Origin: Parvibaculum sp.
GTDB lineage: Bacteria; Pseudomonadota; Alphaproteobacteria; Parvibaculales; Parvibaculaceae
Direction: 5' to 3'
Assembly (NCBI GenBank): GCA_031291615.1
Contig: JARLIS010000004.1
Location: 62,001 to 126,000, forward strand
DNA: 64,000 nucleotides
Within the stretch, counting starts at the first letter, position 1, and every line of letters begins with the position of its first letter. A program made the position numbers and the translations under genes. The notes beneath the pieces were generated by a model that was not told where the DNA came from, ran no database searches, and was given only the letters and a program-made list of their open reading frames with translations. This document shows positions 26,705 through 35,901 of this stretch, piece by piece.

Positions 26705-26797
26705 GTCATGGCCGGGCTCGTCCCGGCCATCGGCGTCTTCCCTTGAAGCGCATTGCGTGAGAAGACGTGGATGCGCGGATCAAGCCCGCGCATGACG
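26705..26797. repeat. Compound REP-like element (two facing palindromes plus an enclosing inverted repeat)
   Basis: Palindrome 1 is ATGGCCGGG-CTCGT-CCCGGCCAT (26708-26730). Palindrome 2 is ATGCGCGG with CCGCGCAT (26771-26793). Between them CGTCTTC (26734-26740) pairs with GAAGACG (26761-26767). The outer ends CGTCATG and CATGACG also match as inverted copies. This resembles a BIME built from facing REP units. It occupies the gap between the esterase and the EamA transporter. Confidence 0.6.
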
Positions 26798-26808
26798 GAA
26801 CCTTGGCA

Positions 26809-27714
26809 ATGCCCCTCTGGATCCCCCTCACCATCGCCGCAGCGTTTCTGCAAAACCTGCGCTCGACGTTTCAGAAGCAGCTCACGGGCAATCTCAGCGC
26901 GATTGCGGCCACTTATGTGCGCTTCGCCTTCGGCTTGCCCGTCGCCGTCGTCTATGTCTGGGGCCTGCATAAAGTCGGCGGATACGACCTCCCCACCTTC
27001 AATCATCTGTTCCTTTTCTACTGCGTCGTCGGCGGCGTCGCGCAGATCATCGGCACCGCGCTTCTCGTCGCGCTGTTCGCCTATCGGAATTTTGCCGTGG
27101 GCACGACCTATTCCAAGACGGAGACGGTGCAGGCGGCGCTGTTCGGCATCATCGTGCTTGGCGATCATCCGAGCCTCGGCGCGGGCATCGCCATCATCGT
27201 CAGCCTTGCAGGCGTTATCGCGATCTCCATGGCGAAATCGCATCTCACGCTCGCCAACTTCGGGCGTTCGCTCCGCGAGCGGCCGACGCTGATGGGGATC
27301 GGCACGGGCGCGGGCTTCGGCATTTCGGCGGTGTGCTATCGCGCCGCCTCGCTCTCGCTCGACCGGCCCGATTTCCTGATGCCCGCCGCCTTCACGCTCG
27401 TCACGGTGCTCGTGTTCCAGACCGTCGTGATGACGCTATGGCTCGCATGGCGCGAGCCTGCGCAGCTTGCCGCGACGGCGCGGAACTGGAAAGTGAGCTC
27501 GCTGGTCGGCATTTCGGGCGCGCTCGCCTCGATGGGCTGGTTCACCGCCATGACCATCGAGAACGCGGCCTATGTGCGCGCGCTCGGCCAGATCGAGCTC
27601 GTCTTCACCTTCGCCTCGTCGCATTTCCTCTTTCGGGAAAAGACGGAGCGGCTGGAGCTTGCCGGCATCGCGCTGGTGATCGGCGGATTGCTGATCCTGC
27701 TGTTCGCACGCTAG
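26809..27714 (+). CDS. EamA/DMT-family transporter
   Basis: The start at 26809 (MPLWIPLTIAAAFLQNL) avoids reading through the REP-like element, which an upstream GTG would do. The 301-residue protein has about ten hydrophobic helices in two five-helix repeats, the EamA plan. Typical end-of-repeat segments are visible (TYSKTETVQAALFGIIVLGD, and near the end ELVFTFASSHFLFREKTERLELAGIALVIGGLLIL). Such proteins export or import small metabolites. The substrate is unknown. Its stop overlaps that of the convergent dioxygenase at CTAG. Confidence 0.88.
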   Translation: MPLWIPLTIAAAFLQNLRSTFQKQLTGNLSAIAATYVRFAFGLPVAVVYVWGLHKVGGYDLPTFNHLFLFYCVVGGVAQIIGTALLVALFAYRNFAVGTTYSKTETVQAALFGIIVLGDHPSLGAGIAIIVSLAGVIAISMAKSHLTLANFGRSLRERPTLMGIGTGAGFGISAVCYRAASLSLDRPDFLMPAAFTLVTVLVFQTVVMTLWLAWREPAQLAATARNWKVSSLVGISGALASMGWFTAMTIENAAYVRALGQIELVFTFASSHFLFREKTERLELAGIALVIGGLLILLFAR

Positions 27715-28589
27715 CGCGGCCGGTCGCCCGCCACCGTCGTGCGGTGCATCACGCGCAGATATCCGTCATAGCCGCCATCGGCGAAGTGGAGCGTGCAGCG
27801 GTTGTCCCACATGGTCAGCATGTTCTCGCGCCATTTGTGGCGATAGACGAAATCCTCCTTCGTCATGTGCGCGTAAAGGAAGCCGAGAATGGCAGCGGAT
27901 TCTTCCGGCGTCATGCCTTCGATGCCGACGGTATAGACGGGGCTCACATAGAGCGCCTTCCGGCCCGTCACGGGATGCACGCGCACCAGCGGATGCGGAT
28001 AGGTCTTGTCGGCCTCGGGGCTGACGATGATCTGCATGGTGCGGTCGCCCTTCTGCGCCTGCTCCTGCGCGAAGAGACCCTTGGTGCCATAGGGAAGTGC
28101 GGCGGAATGGACGGCGACGAGCCCGTCCAGCATACGCTTCATCACATCGGAAAGCGCGTCATAGGCGCGGGTGCAATCGGCATAGAGCGTGTCGCCGCCG
28201 ACGGGCGGCGTCACCTTGGAGTGGAGCAGCGTCGCGGCGGGCGGCTCGGCCTGAAAGCTCCAGTCGGAATGCCAGCCCGCGCCGAAATTACGCGCCTTCT
28301 CGTCGGGCTCGCGGCGGAGTTCCAGAATATGCGGGCGGCCTTCCATCGGCTTGATGAAGGGATCGACGCCGAAGGGTCCGATCCGGAGCGTGAAGGCTTC
28401 GAGCTCGTCATGCGTCAGCGGCTGGTCGGGAAACCAGACGACGGCATGATCGGCCCAGGCCTGCTTCACGGCGGCAAGCGTTGCCGGCGGCAGGGGATGC
28501 GAAAGATCGAGCCCGGTGATCTCAGCACCGAAGCCCGAGGGATTGGGCTTCACATGGATGGGCGCGCTCGCACGTACGGCCTGCGACAT
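27711..28589 (-). CDS. TauD/TfdA-family dioxygenase
   Basis: The 292-residue product has His107-x-Asp109 in GAGWHSDWSF and a distal His in WDNRCTLHFADGGYDG. The arginine segment YLRVMHRTTVAGDRPR binds 2-oxoglutarate. It lies 83 bases downstream of another TauD-type gene in the same direction, suggesting an operon, and converges on an EamA transporter. It is less similar to the 18694 copy than in overall plan. The substrate (sulphonate, ester, carnitine-like or phenoxy acid) cannot be assigned. Confidence 0.9.
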   Translation of the reverse strand: MSQAVRASAPIHVKPNPSGFGAEITGLDLSHPLPPATLAAVKQAWADHAVVWFPDQPLTHDELEAFTLRIGPFGVDPFIKPMEGRPHILELRREPDEKARNFGAGWHSDWSFQAEPPAATLLHSKVTPPVGGDTLYADCTRAYDALSDVMKRMLDGLVAVHSAALPYGTKGLFAQEQAQKGDRTMQIIVSPEADKTYPHPLVRVHPVTGRKALYVSPVYTVGIEGMTPEESAAILGFLYAHMTKEDFVYRHKWRENMLTMWDNRCTLHFADGGYDGYLRVMHRTTVAGDRPR

Positions 28590-28672
28590 GGCTTCCTCCT
28601 CGATAGCCGGCGATCCGGCATTTCCTCTTTGTCGCCGCAGTGTGGCACGAGCCGATTATCGAGAAAACATAC

Positions 28673-29506
28673 TCAGGCGAGCGCGCAGCCGCCAATCGTA
28701 ATCCTGTGCAGCAGGCGGCGCTCGCCATGATAGTCGTTCACCGCATAGTGCCAGGTCGCACGATTGTCCCAGAAGGCGACCGATCCGTCGTGCCACTGGA
28801 AACGGCAGGTGAATTCCGGCTTGACCGCATGCGCAAAGAGAAAGTCGAGGAGCGGCTTGCTTTCCGCTTCCGTCCAGCCTTCGAAATGCGTTGTGAAGCC
28901 GGGATTGACGTAGAGCGATTTGCGTCCGCTCAGCGGATGCGTGATGACGACGGGATGGACCGCCTCTCCCACCAGGCTCTCGCCCTTGAAGCCGCCAGCC
29001 TGATCGCTGTTCTTGTAGAAGCCCGCCGCACCGAAGGCCATCGCGTTCGAATGAACGGCCCTCATCGTCGATAGGGTGTTCTTCAGCCCGACGGACAGCG
29101 CGTCATAGGCGGCATACATATTCGAGAAAAGCGTATCGCCGCCATCGGCGGGCAATTCGCGCGCGACGAGAATCGAGCCCATGGCAGGCTCCGGATCGTA
29201 GGAATGATCGGTATGCCAGCCGCCGCCTATATTTGTTTTCTGTTCCTTTTCCTTCCGCACTTCGGCGATTTCCGGATACTGACCGTTGGCGGGGAAGAAC
29301 CTGTTGATGTCGATCTCGCCCCATCGACGCGCAAAGGCAATGTGATCTTCCGGCGTAATTTTCTGATCCCGGAAAAAGATCACGCCGTGATCCACATAGG
29401 CCTGCCTGACGAGTTCCATGTCGCTGTTGGACAGGCGCGCAATATCGACGCCCAGCACTTCCACGCCGCAACCCGCTGTCAGTTTCCGCAAAACCGTTGT
29501 CGCCAT
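28673..29506 (-). CDS. TauD/TfdA-family dioxygenase
   Basis: The 277-residue protein follows a strong GGGAGGAG site. The metal ligands appear in GGGWHTDHSYDPEP (His-x-Asp) and the distal histidine in DNRATWHYAVNDYHGERRLLHR, whose arginines anchor 2-oxoglutarate. It heads a two-gene dioxygenase unit and is divergent from a Crp/Fnr regulator across a perfect 8-bp-arm palindrome, so that regulator probably controls it. The substrate is not known. Confidence 0.9.
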   Translation of the reverse strand: MATTVLRKLTAGCGVEVLGVDIARLSNSDMELVRQAYVDHGVIFFRDQKITPEDHIAFARRWGEIDINRFFPANGQYPEIAEVRKEKEQKTNIGGGWHTDHSYDPEPAMGSILVARELPADGGDTLFSNMYAAYDALSVGLKNTLSTMRAVHSNAMAFGAAGFYKNSDQAGGFKGESLVGEAVHPVVITHPLSGRKSLYVNPGFTTHFEGWTEAESKPLLDFLFAHAVKPEFTCRFQWHDGSVAFWDNRATWHYAVNDYHGERRLLHRITIGGCALA

Positions 29507-29564
29507 TTCAGTCTCCTCCCCGAGAACTTCATTGCGACCGAGCCTAACTGCCCGAAAGGACTAG

Positions 29565-29584
29565 ATTGTAACAATCGTTACAAT
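29565..29584. promoter_or_regulatory. Crp/Fnr-type palindrome between dioxygenase and regulator
   Basis: ATTGTAAC-AATC-GTTACAAT has perfect 8-bp arms. It can be read as TTGTAA-N6-TTACAA, close to symmetric Crp/Fnr-superfamily sites. It lies 12 bases before the regulator ATG and 58 bases before the dioxygenase ATG, a position that would allow autoregulation and control of the divergent operon. Confidence 0.6.
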
Positions 29585-29596
29585 TATAGTTTTCCG

Positions 29597-30301
29597 ATGA
29601 CCCCAAGCCTGCAAGGCCGTATCGACGATGCTTTATGCCGCAACGGATGGTTCCGCCGCCGCCCGGCGGAGCTTCGCGGGCGGATGGTCAAATACGCTCA
29701 GGTCGGAACCGTGGAGGCGGGACGCTGGCTCTACGACCAGGGCGACGAGGCGCATGGGCTTTACGGCGTTCTGAGCGGTTCCGTCACCACATATGTCACG
29801 CTGGAAAATGGCCAGAACGTGCCGATCAACATTTCCGGCCCCGGCGCGATTTTCGGCTATGCCGCGCAGGTGCTTGGCGGCCGTCGCGTGACATCGGCGG
29901 TCGCTCGCGAGCGATCGGAGATCATTTTCATTCCTCAGCGCGCGCTCGCCTCCATCGCGCATGACTTGCCGTCGCTCTGGCTTCATTTCGCGGAACTGGC
30001 GACGGAACAGCTTTCCTGGGCGGCGAAGATAATCGCCGAACGCACCAGTCTTCCTCCCGCCGCCTGTCTCGCATCCCGGCTCCATGCCTATGGGATCGCA
30101 TGGGGCGCGACCGATGGGAGCATCGCCTTGCCGATCCGTCAGGACGAGCTCGCCGACATGACCGGCTTTTCGCGCAAGACGATCAACAAAATCCTGCGCG
30201 ATTTCGAGACGCAGGGCCTCGTTGCTCTCGGCTATCGCGAAATCACGATCCGCGACTTGCCCGGGCTGATGCGCGAGGCCCTTCGCGGCGACCGCCAATG
30301 A
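29597..30301 (+). CDS. Crp/Fnr-family transcriptional regulator
   Basis: The start is set at 29597, just after the palindrome; the longer open frame reads back through the divergent gene. The 234-residue protein has a cyclic-nucleotide-binding-like beta-roll (about 30-125: GRWLYDQGDEAHGLYGVLSGSV), a dimer helix, and a C-terminal HTH (RQDELADMTGFSRKTINKILRDFETQGLV). The Fnr cysteine cluster is absent, so it does not carry an oxygen-sensing 4Fe-4S centre of that type. It likely senses a small ligand and controls the divergent dioxygenases. Confidence 0.9.
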   Translation: MTPSLQGRIDDALCRNGWFRRRPAELRGRMVKYAQVGTVEAGRWLYDQGDEAHGLYGVLSGSVTTYVTLENGQNVPINISGPGAIFGYAAQVLGGRRVTSAVARERSEIIFIPQRALASIAHDLPSLWLHFAELATEQLSWAAKIIAERTSLPPAACLASRLHAYGIAWGATDGSIALPIRQDELADMTGFSRKTINKILRDFETQGLVALGYREITIRDLPGLMREALRGDRQ

Positions 30302-30304
30302 AAA

Positions 30305-30330
30305 AGCCCGCGCCGTTTGGGGCGCGGGCT
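30305..30330 (-). terminator. Terminator of the nitronate monooxygenase gene, between convergent genes
   Basis: AGCCCGCGCC and GGCGCGGGCT form a 10-bp stem around GTTTGG. On the minus strand it is followed by five Ts, and it sits 20 bases after the monooxygenase stop. It may also stop readthrough from the Crp/Fnr gene. Confidence 0.75.
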
Positions 30331-30349
30331 CAATCTGGATTGGAAAACC

Positions 30350-31393
<1,044 letters not shown>

Positions 31394-31543
31394 TCAGCGT
31401 TTGTAGCAGAAAAGCCCCTGTTTTGGCACGGCGCAACAGCGATTTGGGCCTTCCCCAGCGTTCCGTTGCGTCAGCCAAGCGCTTGAATTTGCGCGCAAAT
31501 GGGCCCATTTTCCGGACAGCAACAAGCAAGGGGATGTTCAGCA

Positions 31544-32467
31544 GTGAACAGCGAAGCGGGCATGAGCCTGGGCGGAGCGGGCTGGGACGCCTTCCGCATT
31601 TTTCTGGCCGTGGCGGAAACGCAAAGTCTTTCGGCGGCGGGCCGGAAGCTCGGCCTCAGCCATGCCACCGTCGGCCGCCATGTCGCGGCGCTGGAGAAAC
31701 AACTCGGGGCGAAGCTCTTCATCCGCGAGCCGATCGGCTATGCGCTCACGGCGGCGGGCGAGCGGTTGCGGGCGGAAGTCGAGCCCATGGCGACGGCGGC
31801 GGAACGCGCGGCGAGCGCCGCCCTTGCCGATGACGGCACGCCGCGCGGCACGGTGCGCATTTCGACCGCGCCGGGCATAGCGGGCCATTGGCTCGTGCCG
31901 CATGTGCCGGGCTTTCATGCGGAGTATCCCGGGCTCGAACTTGAATTCGTCACCGAGTCCTGGCCCGCCAGCGTACGCCGCCGCGAGGCCGACATCGTCA
32001 TCCGGCTCTACGGTCCGGGCGAGGAAAACCTGATCGGACGCAAGATCGGCCGTCTCGGCGTCGGCTTCTATGCCTCGAAGGATTACGCGGCGAAATTCGG
32101 CCTGCCCTCGCGGCGCGAGGAATGGGCCGAGCATACGATCCTCGGTTTCGCAGGCTCGTCGGCGCATCAGGAGTTGTCGCGCTGGAGCGCGCATGTGACG
32201 CGAAACGCGCCGAGCTTCATCCGCTTCTCCTCGCAGACCGATACGGTGCATGCGGTGCGCTCGGGCATCGGCATTGCGGCGCTCACCTGCCTCACCGGCG
32301 ACCGCTATCCGGAGCTTCTGCGCATCTCGCCCGAAAAGCTCTACAGCGCCACCGACATATGGCTGCTCGCCCATCCCGATCTCAAGGATACGCCGCCTGT
32401 GCGCGCGACCATGGACTTCCTGACCGCCAAGGCCAAGGCGGACCGGACCAAGCTTGCCGGGCGCTGA
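31544..32467 (+). CDS. LysR-family transcriptional regulator
   Basis: A GTG at 31544 is ten bases after AAGGGG and is taken as start; the ATG at 31562 is the alternative. The protein (about 307 residues) has the N-terminal LysR HTH (WDAFRIFLAVAETQSLSAAG, RKLGLSHATVGRHVAALEKQLG) and a two-lobed periplasmic-binding-like effector domain (VRISTAPGIAGHWLVPHVPGF onward). It lies between two nitronate-monooxygenase-like genes, divergent from one and upstream of the other, and probably regulates at least one. Confidence 0.88.
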   Translation: MNSEAGMSLGGAGWDAFRIFLAVAETQSLSAAGRKLGLSHATVGRHVAALEKQLGAKLFIREPIGYALTAAGERLRAEVEPMATAAERAASAALADDGTPRGTVRISTAPGIAGHWLVPHVPGFHAEYPGLELEFVTESWPASVRRREADIVIRLYGPGEENLIGRKIGRLGVGFYASKDYAAKFGLPSRREEWAEHTILGFAGSSAHQELSRWSAHVTRNAPSFIRFSSQTDTVHAVRSGIGIAALTCLTGDRYPELLRISPEKLYSATDIWLLAHPDLKDTPPVRATMDFLTAKAKADRTKLAGR

Positions 32468-32562
32468 ACGGGGCTGAACAGGGCTTGAGCGCAGAAAGAC
32501 AGACATGGCGCCGCCATTCCGCGCCATATTTTGCAACGAACACATTTCAGGGAGAGCTACCG

Positions 32563-33573
32563 ATGCCGCTGACCGCCAATCTCAAGAACCGGCTTGAACT
32601 GCCCGTCATCGGTTCACCGCTCTTCATCGTTTCGGGGCCGGAGCTCGTCATCGCGCAATGCAAGGCGGGCATCGTCGGCTCGTTTCCGGCGCTCAATGCG
32701 CGGCCCGCGCATGTGCTCGAGGAATGGATCCGGCGGATCAAGGGCGAGCTTGGCGAGTATCAGGCAAAGCACCCGGAAAAGAAGGTCGCGCCCTTTGCCG
32801 TCAACCAGATCTGCCATGCCTCGAACGACCGGCTGATGCATGACATCGACGTCTGCACGAAGATGGAGGTGCCCGTCATCATCACCTCACTTCGTCCGCC
32901 TGCGGAGGTTGTGACGGCGGCGCATTCCTATGGCGGCGTCGTCTTCCACGACGTCATCAACGTGAAGCACGCCAAGAAGGCCGCCGAGCAAGGCGTCGAC
33001 GGCCTCATTCTCGTCTGCGCCGGCGCGGGCGGGCACGCGGGCACGCTCTCGCCCTTCGCGTTGGTGCGCGAGGTGAAGCAGTGGTTCAACGGCACGGTGA
33101 TCCTGTCGGGGGCGCTCTCGGACGGCTGGGGCATCGCCTCGGCGCTCGCGCTGGGCGCGGACCTTGCCTATATGGGCACGCGCTTCGTCGCGACGGCGGA
33201 AGCCAATGCCGAGCAGGCCTACAAGCAGCATCTCATCGACTATGCCGCCGACGACATCGTCTACACGAACCTCTTCACGGGCGTTCACGGCAACTATCTT
33301 GCGCCGTCGGTTGCCGCCGCCGGTCTCGATCCCGCGAACCTGCCCGAAGCCGACAAGTCGAAGATGAATTTCGGCTCGGGCGGCAACATGAAGCAGAAGG
33401 CGTGGAAGGACATCTGGGGTTCGGGTCAGGGCATCGGCCAGATCAAGGATGCGCCGCCGGTCGCCGAACTCATCGACCGGCTGAAGCGTGAATATGTTCA
33501 GGCCTGCCGCGAATTCGCCGAGCGGATGCCCGCGGAAGCGCTTGCCTCGCTGAAGGCCGCGGCAGCGGAGTAA
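32563..33573 (+). CDS. Nitronate monooxygenase-like FMN protein
   Basis: The ATG at 32563 follows CAGGGAGAG. The 336-residue product is a second member of the nitronate monooxygenase family: LPVIGSPLFIVSGPELVIAQCKAG, APFAVNQICHASNDRLMHD, DGLILVCAGAGGHAGTLSPFALV with the candidate catalytic His, and SDGWGIASALALGADLAYMGTRFVAT for FMN phosphate. It differs markedly from the gene at 30350, so the two are not recent duplicates. It probably forms a small regulon with the LysR gene just upstream. Confidence 0.88.
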   Translation: MPLTANLKNRLELPVIGSPLFIVSGPELVIAQCKAGIVGSFPALNARPAHVLEEWIRRIKGELGEYQAKHPEKKVAPFAVNQICHASNDRLMHDIDVCTKMEVPVIITSLRPPAEVVTAAHSYGGVVFHDVINVKHAKKAAEQGVDGLILVCAGAGGHAGTLSPFALVREVKQWFNGTVILSGALSDGWGIASALALGADLAYMGTRFVATAEANAEQAYKQHLIDYAADDIVYTNLFTGVHGNYLAPSVAAAGLDPANLPEADKSKMNFGSGGNMKQKAWKDIWGSGQGIGQIKDAPPVAELIDRLKREYVQACREFAERMPAEALASLKAAAAE

Positions 33574-33709
33574 CCTGCCCCCCCATCATGATCGGAGCAG
33601 TTGTTAAGCATATCGCTCATCGCAGCCCAACAGCCCGCCGATGCCTATATTCGCCTATTCACTCGAATTAGGCCTATGATGATGGTGCCGTCGACACCGG
33701 GGGGGAACG

Positions 33710-34615
33710 ATGGGCATCTCAGCGAACTTCGATTCCTGTGCGAAGAACATACACAGTCAGAATGGCGAAGACGGCATTCTTCGTGAAATCTTCGCACGCC
33801 TCAAGATCGACAAGGGCATTTTCTGCGAATTTGGCGCCTGGGATGGAAAGCATCTCAGCAATACCTATGCTCTCTTCGAGCAGGGCTGGGGCGGTTGGTA
33901 TATCGAGGGCGACGCTCGTCGCTACGAAGACCTGGTCCACAATATTGTAAGCCCGCACGTCGAGAACATTCGAGCCTTCGTCGCGACCGAAGGTGCGCGT
34001 TCGCTCGACAACCTGCTGCGGCAAAGCAACCTCTTCGCAAGCGGGGTGTGCAGAGCGTTGGACCTGTTGTCCATCGACATCGATTCCGACGATCTCGCCA
34101 TCTGGAAATCGATCAAGGAGTTTAGATCCAAGGTTGTCGTGATCGAATACAATCCGACGATCCCCATAGACGTATATTTCCAGAACCCTCCGGGGCGTAC
34201 ATTTGGAAATTCGGCGCGGTCGATCTTCGAATTTGCCCGATCGCAGTCCTACGCTCTCGTTGCAGCGACCGGCAGCAATCTGATTTTCGTCGACCAGACC
34301 CTGCCAGATTTTCCCTTTGTCGCGCTCGACATCTCCGATCCTGCCCTGCCCCTCGGACAGCGCTATTTCTTTGGAATGGACGGTACGCTGATCATGCAGG
34401 CGGTCGGCAAATCCGCCGTTATGTCCGCCCTCGAAATTTTGCGCGTGCCCTGGAACAATGCCCGGTTCGGCCAGCCGGTGGACAAATTGTTCCGACACTA
34501 CGACCCAGGAAAGCGGACGCGAACGATCGGCCGAATCTGGTCCTACTTCAAATTATTCATCACGAAGCCAGGCGCGATGATGCTACGCGTGCTGGACTTC
34601 TCGAAGGGCCCCTAG
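33710..34615 (+). CDS. FkbM-like methyltransferase-fold protein
   Basis: The 301-residue product begins with SQNGEDGILREIFARL and a SAM-type loop FCEFGAWDGKHLSNTYALF. WYIEGDARRYEDL and LDLLSIDIDSDDLAIWKSI follow, a pattern of FkbM-like methyltransferases found in polysaccharide and secondary-metabolite clusters. The substrate is unknown. Base composition is lower in G+C than its neighbours, with AT-rich codons common, and it stands alone downstream of metabolic genes, suggesting acquisition. A GGGGGGAA ribosome site precedes the ATG. Confidence 0.7.
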   Translation: MGISANFDSCAKNIHSQNGEDGILREIFARLKIDKGIFCEFGAWDGKHLSNTYALFEQGWGGWYIEGDARRYEDLVHNIVSPHVENIRAFVATEGARSLDNLLRQSNLFASGVCRALDLLSIDIDSDDLAIWKSIKEFRSKVVVIEYNPTIPIDVYFQNPPGRTFGNSARSIFEFARSQSYALVAATGSNLIFVDQTLPDFPFVALDISDPALPLGQRYFFGMDGTLIMQAVGKSAVMSALEILRVPWNNARFGQPVDKLFRHYDPGKRTRTIGRIWSYFKLFITKPGAMMLRVLDFSKGP

Positions 34616-34670
34616 CCCCGGCGTTCTCAGGGCCGGGAAGCGTGGGCCCAAAGAAGCGCCGAAGACCGTT

Positions 34671-34787
34671 TCAGTGGCCAAATCCCAGCAGTATCAGAAC
34701 GAAAAGTCCGGTCGTGGTGATGGTGCTTGTCAGCGCACACAGCGTGCGGTCGAAGCGCGCCTTGAATTCATATGGCACGTTCATCAT
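34671..34787 (-). CDS. Small 38-residue membrane protein, translationally coupled
   Basis: A very short frame, MMNVPYEFKARFDRTLCALT, then a hydrophobic C-terminal segment ending LFVLILLGFGH. Its ATG overlaps the SDR stop as ATGA and is preceded, inside the SDR gene, by AGGGAGG, one of the best ribosome sites in the window. These signals argue for a real tiny membrane protein. No family is recognised; a start at the next ATG (34784) would drop one Met. Confidence 0.5.
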   Translation of the reverse strand: MMNVPYEFKARFDRTLCALTSTITTTGLFVLILLGFGH

Positions 34788-35803
34788 GCCCTCCCTTGCA
34801 GGCTGCCGGCGGGAAGCGCGGCGGCGGATGAGTTGACGGCGTTCAGGCAGCCGAGACCGATCAGCGTCTCGCGCAGCATCTTTTCCGTCGGCGTGTGGGG
34901 CTCTTCGCCGAGGAGGGCGACGAGCTTGCGGTTGTCGAGCTTCACGGGCTTCTTCCAGAGGTAGCGCATTTCCAGCATCTCCCGGAACGTCTCTACGAAT
35001 GGCGCGAGCAGGTAGATCGCCGGCCAGGGGAAGCGGCGGATCGGCGCCTTGGGCATGCCCGCCGCGCGGCGCGTGGCCTCGGCAATTTCGACGCCCTTGT
35101 CGAACCAGTGACCGCCGAAATGGAACGTGTCGAATGGCGCGAGATCCGCTTCGCGCTCGACCAGGCGGGCGACCGTTTCGCCGAGATCGGGCAGATAGGC
35201 CCAGGCATGACCGACCTTGCGCGCGCCGGGATAGGTGACGGAACGGAGAGGCTTGCCCGGCTTCACGAGGCCTTGGCCGAACCAGTTGTTGCCGCCGCGC
35301 GCGCCGATGAAATCGCCGGCGCGGAGGATGAGCACGCGGAGGCCTTCCCTGTCCGACGCTTCCTTCAAGCGCGCTTCCATCGCCACGCGGATCGCGCCCT
35401 TGCGCGTCAGCGGGTGCTGGGGCGAGGTCTCGCCGATGAGCGGGAAGCTGTCGGGCCCGTAATTGTAGACGGTGCCGGGGAGAACCAGGCGCGCGTTGGC
35501 CGCCTTGGCCGCCGCGATGGAGCTTTCGAGCATCGGCAGGGCCGTGCCCTTCCAGTTGCGGTAGCCGGGCGGGTTCGCGGCATGGACGACGAGGGAGACG
35601 TCCTTTGCGGCGGCGATGACGTCGGCAGGCTTCATAGCGTCGCCCTTCACCCATTCGATGGGTCCGAGGCTTGCGCAATTGCGGGCGGCGGTTTCCGGCT
35701 TGCGGTTGATCGCGCGGACGCGCCAGCCATGGGCCATCAGGGCGAGCGCCGTGTCGCCGCCAAAGCCGCCTGTCGCGCCGATGATGAGTGCCGTGCGGGT
35801 CAT
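34784..35803 (-). CDS. NAD(P)-dependent epimerase/SDR-like protein
   Basis: The 339-residue product opens TALIIGATGGFGGDTALALMAHGW, an extended-SDR Rossmann loop. NPPGYRNWKGTALPMLESSI and the segment LVLPGTVYNYGPDSFPLIGE provide the Tyr-bearing active site region. It resembles atypical SDRs that reduce or epimerise small or sugar-nucleotide substrates. The substrate is not known. It is divergent from a LysR gene with two palindromes between and is followed by a coupled small membrane protein gene. Confidence 0.82.
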   Translation of the reverse strand: MTRTALIIGATGGFGGDTALALMAHGWRVRAINRKPETAARNCASLGPIEWVKGDAMKPADVIAAAKDVSLVVHAANPPGYRNWKGTALPMLESSIAAAKAANARLVLPGTVYNYGPDSFPLIGETSPQHPLTRKGAIRVAMEARLKEASDREGLRVLILRAGDFIGARGGNNWFGQGLVKPGKPLRSVTYPGARKVGHAWAYLPDLGETVARLVEREADLAPFDTFHFGGHWFDKGVEIAEATRRAAGMPKAPIRRFPWPAIYLLAPFVETFREMLEMRYLWKKPVKLDNRKLVALLGEEPHTPTEKMLRETLIGLGCLNAVNSSAAALPAGSLQGRA

Positions 35804-35844
35804 GTCTGGTCCTCCGGTTCCAATCTGATGGTCGAAAGATCGTC

Positions 35845-35901
35845 TATTCGTTTCCGAATATGAATTGCCTTTAATCGGCTATCCGTTATACGATTTCGTA
35901 T
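35845..35901. promoter_or_regulatory. Two palindromes in the SDR/LysR divergent promoter
   Basis: TATTCG-TTTC-CGAATA (35845-35860) and ATACGA-TT-TCGTAT (35888-35901) each have perfect 6-bp arms and related TTCG/CGAA cores. The second runs into the LysR start codon, so LysR binding there would repress its own translation start region or transcription. Confidence 0.5.
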
